From the NCBI GenBank assembly GCA_039720395.1, contig CM077831.1, positions 3,886,003 through 3,950,002 on the forward strand: 64,000 bases of DNA, read 5' to 3'. Origin of the DNA: Liquidambar formosana. Its lineage: Eukaryota > Streptophyta > Magnoliopsida > Saxifragales > Altingiaceae. Below are positions 43,801-53,844 of this stretch, in pieces; the first letter of the stretch is position 1, and each line of letters opens with the position of its first letter. The notes beneath the pieces are model-generated. The model made no database searches, was not told the DNA's origin, and saw only the letters and a list, made by a program, of their open reading frames with translations. The position numbers and the translations under genes were made by a program.

Positions 43801-46655
43801 TATTTGGGGAAAAAAAAATTATGAATGAAAAGATAAAACGCATGTGTTTTGACTTTAGTTTGTACATTTTAAGTAACTAATGCGTACATGTTTCAAGTTC
43901 ATTGCGTACATATTATATCCCCGTTTAGTACACTTGGGGTCGGGACCACGTTTGGGATTATTTTTTACACATTTTAGGGTACTAAAATGTTCTTTGGGGT
44001 AATAAATTTTATTTGAAAGAATAATAAACAATTTTACGATGCGTTAAGGGTATAAACATATTATAATGAATTAGTACCTTATTTGAAAAAAAAAAAAAAA
44101 AAGAATATACAAATGAAAAGATAGAACATGTATTTTGACTTTAGTGCGTACATTTTAAGTAATCAATGCGTACATGTTTCAAGTTCATTGCGTACATATT
44201 GTATCGTCGTTTAGTACACTTGGGGTCTGGACCATGTTTGAGATTTTTTATACATTTTAGGATACTGAAATGATCTTTGGGGTAATAAAATTTATTTGAA
44301 AGAATAATAAACAATGTTACGATGTGTTAAGGGTATAAGCATGTTATAATGAATTTGTAATTTATTTGGAAAAAAAAAAATTATGAATGAAAAAATAGGA
44401 CGCATGTGTTTTGACTTTAGTGTGTACATTTTAAGTAACTAATGCGTACATGTTTCAAGTTCATTGCGTACATATTATATGCCCGTTTAGTACATTTGGG
44501 GTCGTGGCCACGTTTGGGATTATTTTTTACACATTTTAGGGTACTAAAATGATCTTTGGGGTAGTAAAATTTATTTGAAAGAATAATAAACAATTTTACG
44601 ATGTGTTAAGGGTATAAGCATATTATAATGAATTAGTAACTTATTTGAAAAAAGAAAAGAAAAAAAAGAATATACAAATGAAATGATAGAACACGTGTTT
44701 TGACTTTAGTGCGTACATTTTAAATAACCAATGCGTACATGTTTCAAGTTCATTGCGTGCATATTATATCATCGTTTAGTACACTTGGGGTCAGGACCAT
44801 GTTTGGGATTTTTACACATTTTAAGATACTGAAATGATCTTTGGGATAGTAAAATTTATTTGAAAGAATAATAAACAATGTTACGATGTGTTAAGGGTAT
44901 AAGCATGTTATAATGAATTTGTAATTTATTTGGGTAAAAAAAATTATGAATGAAAAGATAAAATGCATGTGTTTTGACTTTAGTGTGTACATTTTAAGTA
45001 ACTAATGCGTACATGTTTCAAGTTCATTGTGTACATATTATATCCCCGTTTAGTACACTTGGGGTCGGGACCACGTTTGGGATTATTTTTTACACATTTT
45101 AGGGTACTAAAATGTTCTTTGGTGTAGTAAAATTTATTTGAAAGAATAATAAACAATTTTACGATGTGTTAAGGGTATAAGCATATTATAATGAATTAGT
45201 AACTTATTTGAAAAAAAAAAAAAAAAAAAGAATATACAAATGAAAAGATAGAACACGTGTTTTGACTTTAGTGCATACATTTTAAGTAACCAATGCGTAC
45301 ATGTTTCAAGTTCATTGCGTACATATTGTATCGTCATTTAGTACACTTGGGGTCAGGACCATGTTTGGGATTTTTTATACATTTTTGGATACTGAAATGA
45401 TCTTTGGGGTAATAAAATTTATTTGAAAGAATAATAAACAATGTTACGATGTGTTAAGGGTATAAGCATGTTATAATGAATTTGTAATTTATTTGGAAAA
45501 AAAAAATTATGAATGAAAAGATAGGACGCATGTGTTTTGACTTTAGTGTGTACATTTTAAGTAACTAATGCGTACATATTTCAAGTTCATTGCATACATA
45601 GTATATGCCCGTTTAGTACATTTGGGGGTCGTGACCACGTTTGGGATTATTTTTTACACATTTTAGGGTGCTAAAATGATCTTTGGGGTAGTAAAATTTA
45701 TTTGAAAGAATTATAAACAATTTTACGATGTGTTAAGGGTATAAGCATATTATAATGAATTAGTAACTTGTTTGAAAAAAAAGAAAAGAAAAAAAAGAAT
45801 ATACAAATGAAATGATAGAACACGTGTTTTGACTTTAGTGCATACATTTTAAATAACCAATGCGTACATGTTTCAAGTTCATTGCGTGCATATTATATCA
45901 TCGTTTAGTACACTTGGGGTCAGGACCATGTTTGGGATTTTTACACATTTTAGGATACTGAAATGATCTGTGGGATAGTAAAATTTATTTGAAAGAATAA
46001 TAAACAATGTTACGATGTGTTAAGGGTATAAGCATGTTATAATGAATTTGTAATTTATTTGGGGAAAAAAAAATTATGAATGAAAAGATAAAACGCATGT
46101 GTTTTGACTTTAGTGTGTACATTTTAAGTAACTAATGCGTACATGTTTCAGGTTCATTGCGTACATATTATATCCTCGTTTAGTACACTTGGGGTCGGGA
46201 CCACGTTTGGGATTATTTTTTACACATTTTAGGGTACTAAAATGTTCTTTAGGGTAGTAAAATTTATTTGAAAGAATAATAAACAATTTTACGATGTGTT
46301 AAGGGTATAAGAATATTATATTGAATTAGTAACTTATTTGAAAAAAAAAAAAAGAATATACAAATAAAAAGATAGAACACGTATTTTGACTTTAGTGCGT
46401 ACATTTTAAGTAACCAATGCGTACATGTTTCAAGTTCATTGTGTACATATTGTATCGTCGTTTAGTACACTTGGGGTCAGGATCATGTTTAGGATTTTTT
46501 ATACATTTTAGGATACTGAAATGATCTTTGGGGTAATAAAATTTATTTGAAAGAATAATAAACAATGTTACGATGTGTTAAGGGCATAAGCATGTTATAA
46601 TTAATTAGTAATTTATTTGAAAAAAAAAAAAAAAGAACTATGGATGAAAAGATAG
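40871..46655 (+). repeat. Satellite array, about 280-bp monomers, partly higher-order
   Basis: About 20 direct monomers share 'cgtttagtacacttggggtc', 'atgatctttggggtagtaaa', 'gtgttaagggtataagcat' and three spaced GCGTACAT motifs. Two types alternate: one with 'accacgtttgggattatttt' and aatatacaaatg after the A-run, the other with 'accatgtttgggattttt' and attatgaatg. From 42221 a four-monomer period is clear: the 'gcc[ct]gtttag' variant recurs at 42221, 43351, 44481 and 45607 (spacing 1130, 1130, 1126). Length variation is mainly in the A-run. Confidence 0.92.
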
Positions 46656-47160
46656 AACGTATGTGTACCAAACGAGGATATAATATGTACGCAATAAACT
46701 TAGAAAATGTACGCATTGCTTACTTAAAACGTACGCACTGAAGTCAAAACACATGCATTCTATCTTTTCATTTGTAATTTTTTTTTTGTCAAATAAATTA
46801 CTAATTCATTATAACATGCTTATACCCTTAACACATTGTAAAATTGTTTATTATTTTTTCAAATAAATTTTATTGTCCCAAAGTTCATTTTAATATCCTA
46901 AAATGTGTAAAAAATCCCAAATGTGGTCCCGACCCCAAGTGTACTAAACGAGGACATAATATGTACGTAATGAACTTAAAACATGTACGCATTAGTTATT
47001 TAAAATGTACACACTAGAGTCAAAACACATGCGTTCTATCTTTTCATTTGTAATTTTTTTTAATTCATTATAACATGTTTATACCCTTAATACGTCGTAA
47101 AATTGTTTATTATTTTTTCAAATAAATTTTATTACCCCAAAGATCGTTTCAGTATCCTAA
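46656..47160 (-). repeat. Inverted satellite monomers at the right arm
   Basis: Orientation flips abruptly after 'gatagaacgtatgtgtacca'. Two monomers follow in reverse (gtactaaacgagga, 'catgcttatacccttaacac'). They pair with the first monomers of the left arm. Confidence 0.85.
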
Positions 47161-48764
47161 AATTATAGTTAGTGATTGTTAATTATTCTTGCATGGGTTC
47201 AGGGTTTACCCATAAGGGGTTTCTCATATAAATATATATGTATATATATATGTTGATAGCCCTATATAGAAGACTCTAAAGTTAAATATTAAAAAAAAAA
47301 AAATCAGCATGGGTGGATGATATTGGACTCATTGTACTGGGAAAATCCAACAACATAATTAAGGTATTAGATCACATTTATAAAATAATACTATATTAAG
47401 TATAAAGAAGTTATATTTCTTATATCAATCGCGAGCAATTCGAACCCAAATCTACGTGATAGATATTGACAATACAAATGCAGCGTTAATGCTCCTTAGG
47501 GTCCTCCCAAGGACTGTTAAAATCTGATAATTATGCATACGTAATATTTAGGTAAATTTCAAAATAAATATAACGTACTCAAAAATTACTATTGGCCTTC
47601 TGACAGTGAACTATGGTCCCAAAATGATCAAAATAATCTTTAAAACGCTCTTTATAATTTTTGAGAATTTTTCATAATTATTGAAATTTTTTGGAATTTT
47701 CTAGTATTTTCTCTAATTTTTAACAAATATTAAATTGGACACAAAGTCAAACTATAGTTAAACTTAGTCAAAATGGTCAACCAAAGGTCCCACATGGTAG
47801 GGCCCACCAAGACGAGTACAACGGTCAAATTTGGGGTTCATACGATTATCGTATGGCTTTTAAATGCATGAGAACACGGTAAGGTATATGGATGCACCCA
47901 CATAGGATCATAGTCCTATGGGTCTTCTTCAACCTCCCGCGGGTTGCATTGTGTAACCCGGTTACACCGTGTGTTCAACGGGCCAACTTCGACGATTAAT
48001 ATCTCCCTCATTTCTTAACCGTTTTCAATCATTCAAGTGTCGAATCGAAGCTCATGCGGAGTATTACGTGCGTATATAAATTGTGCGTTCAAAATCCTAT
48101 AAAATCGTATTCGTTTTTAAGTCTAAAGTTTCGGGTTTTCATGATCTAAAATTCTGAAATTTCTAAAACTTCAACCTACGGTCATTTTCTCTGAAATTTG
48201 ACACTACCATGGTGTTCCTTGGCCCCAAGAACATAGGGTAGGGTCATCCTTTTCAAAAATAATTAAAGAAAATAAAATTGCATGTACATATGTAAATATA
48301 CCGTACGTGACATATATATATATATATATATAAAATTCAGGTCATCACATTCCATGCCGCTGTTTCTTGCCGCCGGTGAAAGAGGAGGCTGTCGTTTGGA
48401 TGTATGAGGGAGGTCGCCGTGAGATGTTGGTCCGTTTAGTTTCCTTGAGCGGGAGCTTGAAGGGAAGAGAAAGAGAGAGAGAGAGAGAGAAAGAGAGGGG
48501 CTGTGCATATGAAGACTGACAGAGATGACGGAGAGAGAGAGGCAGATTGGACGGGTGCTGAGGGGGATAAGAGAGAGAGATTGGACGGGTGCTGTAAAGG
48601 GGATGAGAGAGAGAGAGGCAGAAGGGTAGAATGGGAAAGTAAAAACTAACCACACACCCACCTCTAGTTAACCCATCCTGAATGGTCATTACTAATTTTA
48701 CAATTGTAAGCCAATCCTTCGAGGGCAATACCATGAAATGATGAACCTAATCGGTAATTCCCCC
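47161..48764 (-). repeat. Right unique arm of the giant Mutator-type element
   Basis: Reverse complement of 39218-40870 with substitutions and small indels. For example, the CT block is a GA block at 48455-48620, and the (TA)n at 48311-48331 is shorter. The minus-strand frames at 48263-48734 mirror the left-arm frame and do not keep one reading frame. Confidence 0.85.
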
Positions 48765-48773
48765 TTTGAATTA

Positions 48774-49119
48774 AGATCAAAATCCACCCAACTACGCATC
48801 AATTCTTGTTATTATATTTATTAAAAAAAAAAGGAAAAAAAGAAAAAAAGGTAAATTGCACCTAGACCCCTCTGTTTAGTGATTAATACACTGCTCCTCA
48901 TACTTTTTTTTAACGTGATTAACGGGGATTTGGAGTGACTGAAATACCCTCATACATGAAGCGGGTCGTTTCAGGGGAAAAAACCTTACGGCATGAATGA
49001 AATGTTCAAAACGTAGCGTTGTAACACATATCTCTCTTTCATCTTCTTCTTCCACCATGGCGAACCTGCAAATACCCATTAAATTAAAAATTTGGGTGAA
49101 GGATTGAGATGGAGGAGGA
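48774..49119. other. Intergenic, no gene seen
   Basis: A-rich run at about 48820-48850. A short minus frame at 48876-49079 lacks support. Confidence 0.4.
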
Positions 49120-49619
49120 TGTTACGATCCTAATATCCCACATCGGTTAAGTATGAGCTTAACCATGTGTATATTAACTGTTGGGCACTCTCCCCTTGCA
49201 AGCCAATTTTCAAAGGTGAGTTCTACCCAAGGGTCCATATCATTTGGTATCAAAACTAACCACCATGTTGAGTATGGGATTGGACACAGTATGGGCTTAG
49301 GCTTTCTGCAGTCGATTGCCGTGGAAAGGATGACTTATAGGCTGGATTAAAATGGTTTGGTATTGTATATGGGCACGGTATTAAGTCATTGAATACTAGT
49401 AGGTGAGTGAAGCCGCCAAAAGGGAAAAAGGGTTACCATTGGGTCAGTGTTGATAGAGTGGGCCGCCATAGTCATTGGCTGCGGAAGCGTGGTGGTTTGT
49501 TATGATCCTAATGTCCCACATCAGTCAAGTATGAGCTTAACCATATGTATATTAACTCTTGGGCACCCTCCCCTTGCAAGGCGGTTTTCAAGGATGAGTT
49601 CTACCTAAGGGTTTGTATA
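49120..49619 (+). mobile_element. TRIM-type short LTR retrotransposon
   Basis: Two direct repeats of about 123 bp (49120-49242 and 49498-49619) start TGTTA[CT]GATCCTAAT.TCCCACATC. They share 'aagtatgagcttaaccat' and 'tccccttgcaag'. The first is followed by tttggtatcaaaac, a mutated TGGTATCAGAGC primer-binding site. The internal part is only 255 bp and non-coding. No clear target duplication was seen and the second LTR end is altered, so the copy is old. Confidence 0.7.
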
Positions 49620-49930
49620 AAAGGAATAGAGAAAAGATGAACGAAAGTGTCATCATTGACCTACCCCAACACTACCACTACTTGTCGATTCACTAGTCTT
49701 GGGAATCGTTCTGAAGGGTTTCGGTTAAAATTTTTGGACGAAGAAAAAGTCTTTGCGTGCTTTGTTTAAAATGGGAAAGATGGTCCTTAACACAATTTTC
49801 TCTCACCTTGTTTCTTTTAAATGGGATAGTATCCTAAGATAAAAATTTACCACCTTCTTGGACGGGTTTATTATATCCATATATTGAGGATATAACTGAT
49901 ATTTGAAAATAGCACCAAACATATACAAAT
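49620..49930. other. Intergenic, no gene seen
   Basis: No supported gene. The minus frame at 49803-49988 runs into the next element. Confidence 0.4.
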
Positions 49931-50120
49931 GGGAACAGGATCCTCTGCCATGGTATGGCAGAGAAGATCTTGCCATAGCGTTAACCATGGCTTGACACGT
50001 GGCAGCTAGACCATCTAACGGACCAGAGTGAGTCTTTTTTAAAAATTATTTTACAAAGTATGTTTACCCTTAAACGTTGAGGGGCTCTTCAGCTTTTCAC
50101 CCAAATGCTATGAATCCTAC

Positions 50121-50253
50121 CTTTGACTCTGTTCCACTTCTTGCGGCGACGGCGAACAAGCCCGGCATTGTTCCGGTCCACCATTGGTAGATCTTGAGGT
50201 TTCATGAGGTCACCACCAGGCGCATTTTGATCTTGTGCATATTTGAAATCCAT
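50121..50253 (-). pseudogene. Exon-like captured fragment in the Pack-MULE
   Basis: On the minus strand a frame from ATG 50253 encodes about 44 residues starting MDFKYAQDQNAPGGDLMK and ending in the basic stretch RRRRKKWNRVK. It is followed by a donor-like GTAGG. Its base composition is richer in G+C than the flanks. I cannot name the source gene. It may continue the LRR gene or come from a second locus. Confidence 0.35.
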
Positions 50254-50384
50254 TTGAAAAACCTATTTTTAACATGTAAAATAACCTAATTGCTTCACTA
50301 TAATCATGTTGAAACAATAAATTGGCTCAATAAAAAATTTCCCCCAATGTTATCAATTTATGTGGGTTGATTCAGCTATGTGTG

Positions 50385-50615
50385 TTTTTGCCAAATAAAT
50401 TCTCGCGAGGTTTCGAGTTGAGCAAGGCCATCAAGAAGAGACCCATTAAACCGGTTCGAAGAAAGATCTAAATGCATTAGGGGTTTTCATGGATTGATCT
50501 GATGCGTCATAAGACCACATAGAGAAAGTTGTGGAAGAGATCTAAGTGGAGAAGAGACAGAGCGTTGAAGAGGTGAGAAGGAATGGGTCTAGAGAAGGCC
50601 GTCAGTGCTGAGTGC
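50385..50615 (-). pseudogene. LRR receptor-type gene fragment in the Pack-MULE
   Basis: The minus strand gives IPSHLFNALSLLHLDLFHNF, then after a frame break LMHLDLSSNRFNGSLLDGLA. Both match the leucine-rich repeat pattern LxxLDLSxNxFxGSLPxGL of plant LRR receptor kinases. About two repeats are present; no signal peptide, membrane segment or kinase follows. It is a captured fragment, not a gene. Confidence 0.65.
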
Positions 50616-50952
50616 AGGTGAGTCTAACCCAGTGGCATGGGGTTGATTCGTAGTAAGACCAGGTATGGAGAAGATGAGATAGCATGTTTTGGGTTGGAGA
50701 CCATTTGATTGTGTGCTTGTGTTTTAAATTGCAGACAGCTTTGCAATTTGAAGTTGTAGAAACTAGAAAGGCCAGAAGAAGATGACGTGAGGTTATTAAG
50801 AATACCTTAAACGAACTCGTTCTGAGGGCCACATGTAAAAATAAATGAACATGAATCTCATCCATTGGATTATTAAGTTAGCCACGTGTCAAGCCATGGT
50901 TAACACAATGACAAGATCTCCTCTGCCACTCTTGTTCCATAAAAATATCTAG

Positions 50953-51557
50953 GGTTAAAAACACTTTTGTGCCATTAACTTTTTCAATTACTTCTATGAA
51001 GTCCGATATTTACTTAATTGAACAAATGTGCCCACTAACTATTCTAATAGATTTCAATGTAGCCCATTTGCGGACGGTCGTTAGTTTTTTAACGTGAGCC
51101 ACACGTGAGGCGCACATGTGTGCACATGTGGCGCTGATGTGGAGGTTTTTTGCTAACGTGGCAAGTATGGTGTGAGGAGTGGGAAATTTCCCTCCAAAAC
51201 ATTGCACGTGCACGGCACATGATGTACTTTCCTTCCAAAAGGCAGCCAAATGGGATTTGGGGATTCTAATTATCCCAAAATCAACAGCCCTAAGTGCATT
51301 GGGGAAGTGACGATTGCCCAAGGGGGAGGATTTCTTCACCGTTGATCAGCCATCTAGGGCTTTGAGGCTTCGAGGATTCAATTGAAGGTAAGGATTTGGG
51401 ATTTCTACAGGGGAAGAAGGGGAATTTTGTTTAACTTGCTTGAAAAGCCATTTATTTGTGGTAAGAAAGCATCGATGCTTTATGTTGAAGAAAAGTTTGT
51501 TTTTTTTTTTATACATAGAAGCTCATTTCAATGAGTGCACATTGATGCCTAACACAG
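50953..51557. mobile_element. Mutator-type terminus and upstream region of the GRF gene
   Basis: From 'gggttaaaaacacttttgtg' the text (ttaactttttcaattacttc, then 'gtccgatatttacttaattg') resembles ends of plant Mutator-type elements as I recall them. GC-rich motifs follow (cacatgtgtgcacatgtg at about 51114). A matching right end was not found. The minus frame at 51010-51339 is unsupported. Confidence 0.35.
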
Positions 51558-52024
51558 ATGGAAGCCATAGAAGCACATGGACCAAGAATGTGTCATTGTC
51601 GGGTAAAAGCAACAATCACGACATCGTGGACGAATAACAACCCTGGTCGACAATTCTATGGATGTGCAAAGTTCAAGGTGAGAGTGGCTCATTTTCACAG
51701 TGCACTTCACTTCACAGTTTCTCATTTCAATGCACATTATCTCATTTTGTCATCTTAGTGCACTTTGAAACTAATTTGTTAGTATTTGTGCAGGATAGGG
51801 CGGGTGATTGTGGCTACTTTGTGTGGTATGATCCCCCCATATGCAATCGAGCAAAGCAAATAATTCCATATTTGCTAAATAGAGTTGGCAAGTACCGTGC
51901 AAGGGAGAAGACATATTGGGCATGCATGCTACTGTCTTGGTTGATAACCTTTGTTATGGTGATGTTGTATGCAAACTGCAAGCCTGAGCATGTGAAGCGA
52001 AGGCCAATGTTAAGCTTACCTTGA
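51558..52024 (+). CDS. GRF-type zinc-finger membrane protein, two exons
   Basis: Exon 1 is 51558-51677 (40 codons), the intron is 51678-51793 (GTGAGA...TGTGCAG), and exon 2 is 51794-52024, giving about 116 residues in phase. The GRF zinc finger runs CHCRVKATITTSWTNNNPGR, FYGCAKFK, then DRAGDCGYFVWYD. The Cys ligands and the NPGR.F..C signature are present; the usual CxCG is CHCR. A hydrophobic segment (CMLLSWLITFVMVMLYA) near the C-terminus suggests a membrane anchor, as in many small plant GRF proteins. GRF domains bind DNA or nucleic-acid ends in other contexts; the role of this plant form is unknown. No stop or frameshift interrupts it. It lies beside Mutator-like sequence, so it could be element-borne. 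Confidence 0.65.
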
Positions 52025-52059
52025 TGTTTGATGAGTTTAGGGTTGTATTGTGGGGTTGG

Positions 52060-52275
52060 TTCGGGAGGGAGGGTTGTATTGTGGGGTTTGAAATGAAATG
52101 AATGGATTTGTAATGAAAGTGCTTTGTAATTAAAGGGTTGGAAATGAAAGTGGTTTGTAAGCCTATTTTGTAATGAAAGTGCTTTGTAATTAAAGGGGTT
52201 GGAAATGAAAGTGCTTTCTAAGCCTATTTTGTAAGCGTATTTTGTAATGAAAGTGTTTTGTAATGAAAGAGGATT
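52060..52275. repeat. Short tandem repeats in the 3' flank of the GRF gene
   Basis: Units with 'tttgtaatgaaagtgctttg' and ggaaatgaaagt recur five or so times with variable spacing. They start 36 bp after the stop codon, so they may be in the 3' untranslated region. Confidence 0.65.
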
Positions 52276-52482
52276 GTTTGAAATGAAAGGAATGGCTTTA
52301 TATCCATCCCAATCTTAATTGTTATTGAATTGTTGTATATTAATAATCATAATTGAACTAAGTAGCAACCAAAATTATGAATGCAATGGTTCGCACAATA
52401 AATGTCAAGGCAAAGGCTTGTAAGGGCAATGCCATGGTTGCCAAGGCCATGACAGGAAATATTTTTGCTCTTTTTTACCTTT
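52276..52482. other. Intergenic, no gene seen
   Basis: Nothing supported. 'aaggc...atgcc' motifs have no class that I recognise. Confidence 0.35.
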
Positions 52483-52745
52483 AAGTCGACTCAATCATCA
52501 CATAAGTCGACAGAAAGTCCACTGAACACCTGACTGAGTTTCTGGAAATTTAAGTCGACAGATTTTCTCGTTAAGTCGACTTAAATGGAAATTCAGTCGA
52601 CTTAATTAAGTCCACAGTCGACTTAAAGTTCCAGTAGCAACATAGGATATCAGCCATAGCCTTTGGAAAAATCAGTCTACTGAATGTGTGAATAAGTCGA
52701 CTTAATAATTATTCAGTCGACTTAATGTTTAAGTCAGTCGATTGA
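52483..52745. promoter_or_regulatory. GTCGAC palindrome cluster upstream of the transposon ORF
   Basis: Ten copies of a GTCGAC-centred motif lie in 260 bp, including perfect TAAGTCGACTTA and several CAGTCGACTTAA forms, with variants such as gtccac and gtctac. The cluster lies about 110 bp upstream of the start codon at 52852. It may be part of the LTR or leader of the element. Confidence 0.6.
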
Positions 52746-52851
52746 TGGTTCGATTCTATGTATAGAATCCACGGCTCTTCATTTCAAACCACCTCCTTTC
52801 CCGCGACGTTTGAATTCCTCTCTCTCTCAATCCTTCCAAACCCTATCTCTC

Positions 52852-53844
52852 ATGGCTCCAAAGTCTAAAACTCACTCTAAACGCAAGGCAAAGTGTGTAG
52901 TGGGTGAAGGCTCCTCTCAACGTCACAATCCCAGACCTAAGGTTCCCAATCCACCAGCACCACCACCTCCGCCGGAGAATCCTCAAGTACTACCTGTCCT
53001 ACCTGTCGACGAGGTCGAAGCCGATGATGAGTTTGTCTCTGCAAATGCGAAGACAAAATTTGATGAGGATATCAGCAGACGCAACGTTGTGTTTAGTAAA
53101 TTTGCCCCTCTTGACTTCTTCGAAGAAAATTTTCTTCTAATCACCAATTATTTTTGACTTCTGGGATGGGACACATTCGTTTTCATGAAAAAGCCCATGT
53201 ACACGTACCTTGTTAGGATTTTCTACACAAATCTTGAATTCCTAGATCATATTGTCATGTGGTCCAAAGTTGGAGGTGTCACCATCTCCATGGATTGCTC
53301 CATGCTTGCCAATATTCTTGGCATTCCTCGTGGCCAATTTGAAACCAAGATGACCAATGAATGGACTCGCCACACGGGCTATGACCCTGTTCAAGCTTTG
53401 AACAAAATCTGTGGTCGCAATGACATTACGAAAAGGTTTAAACCCAAAGCCAATGAATTAACCCTTGACGCACGCCTCATTCATCACATCATTACATATA
53501 ATATCCTTCCTCGAGGCGGTGGTCGTGATCATGTGTCATATTTTGATATATTTCTCCTTTGGTGTATTATGAACACTATCCCTATTGATCTTCCTTTTGT
53601 AATTTTTCACCATATCATTGAATGTTAAAAGAAAAAAATTGCTAGCTTGCCTTATGGTTTTGCGTTGACCCGGGTGTTCGAGTATTTCCATGTTCCCTTG
53701 GATGAAGAAGCTGTTGTAGCCATTACTCACACCAACACATACTCGACTATGACCCTTAAGCAAATGCATTACAAGCATACTACTAGGGGATGGGTACCGA
53801 AAGACACTCCCTATGTCGAATTGAATGAGGAACAGGCAGCATAT
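52852..53844 (+). pseudogene. Plant-transposon-type ORF, N-terminal part
   Basis: The ATG at 52852 (MAPKSKTHSKRKAK) opens a basic N-terminus, then a proline-rich linker. The core is FSKFAPLDFFEEN, PMYTYLVRIFYTNLEFLDH, ANILGIPRGQF, LDARLIHHIITYNILPRGG and SLPYGFALTRVFEYF. This matches the 'putative plant transposon protein' domain common in plant retroelement ORFs. Two in-frame stops break it: TGA at 53155 and TAA at 53626. Otherwise the frame is kept to 53844, where a copia element interrupts it, and resumes at 63552. The element it belongs to cannot be fixed from this window. Confidence 0.7.

Larger units (their letters stand above)
39218..48764. mobile_element. Giant Mutator-type fold-back element, 9.5 kb
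   Basis: Ends GGGGGAATTACC and GGTAATTCCCCC are perfect inverted repeats, flanked by a perfect 9-bp direct repeat TTTGAATTA (39209-39217 and 48765-48773). A 9-bp target duplication with very long inverted arms is the hallmark of Mutator-like elements. The arms pair from the tips to about 41.4 kb on the left and back to about 46.66 kb on the right (about 2.1 kb each), with several percent divergence. Between them lie about 18 direct satellite monomers. No transposase frame is visible on either strand, so the element is non-autonomous. Confidence 0.88.
49931..50938. mobile_element. Pack-MULE-like element with captured gene pieces
   Basis: The ends GGAACAGGATCCTCTGCCA and (reversed) GGAACAAGAGTGGCAGAGG begin inverted repeats of about 75 bp that include 'gttaaccatggcttgacacg'. 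Flanks ATACAAAT (49923-49930) and ATAAAAAT (50939-50946) fit an 8-bp target duplication with one change. Between the arms are minus-strand coding fragments of an LRR protein and another exon-like piece. Mutator elements that carry host-gene pieces are called Pack-MULEs. Confidence 0.7.

Noticed and set aside
48263..48734. 129- and 132-residue minus-strand frames
   Set aside because: They are the CT-rich strand of the right Mutator arm; the left-arm counterpart has a different frame, so there is no coding conservation.
39218..48764. Centromeric satellite block
   Set aside because: The array is only 5.8 kb, is bounded by inverted arms and a 9-bp target duplication, and is not embedded in centromeric retroelements.
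49120..49619. Cassandra-type TRIM with 5S rRNA sequence
   Set aside because: No 5S-like A/C box or 5S text in the LTR.
51010..51339. 109-residue minus-strand frame
   Set aside because: Overlaps Mutator-terminus-like sequence; no domain, and the supported gene beside it is on the plus strand.
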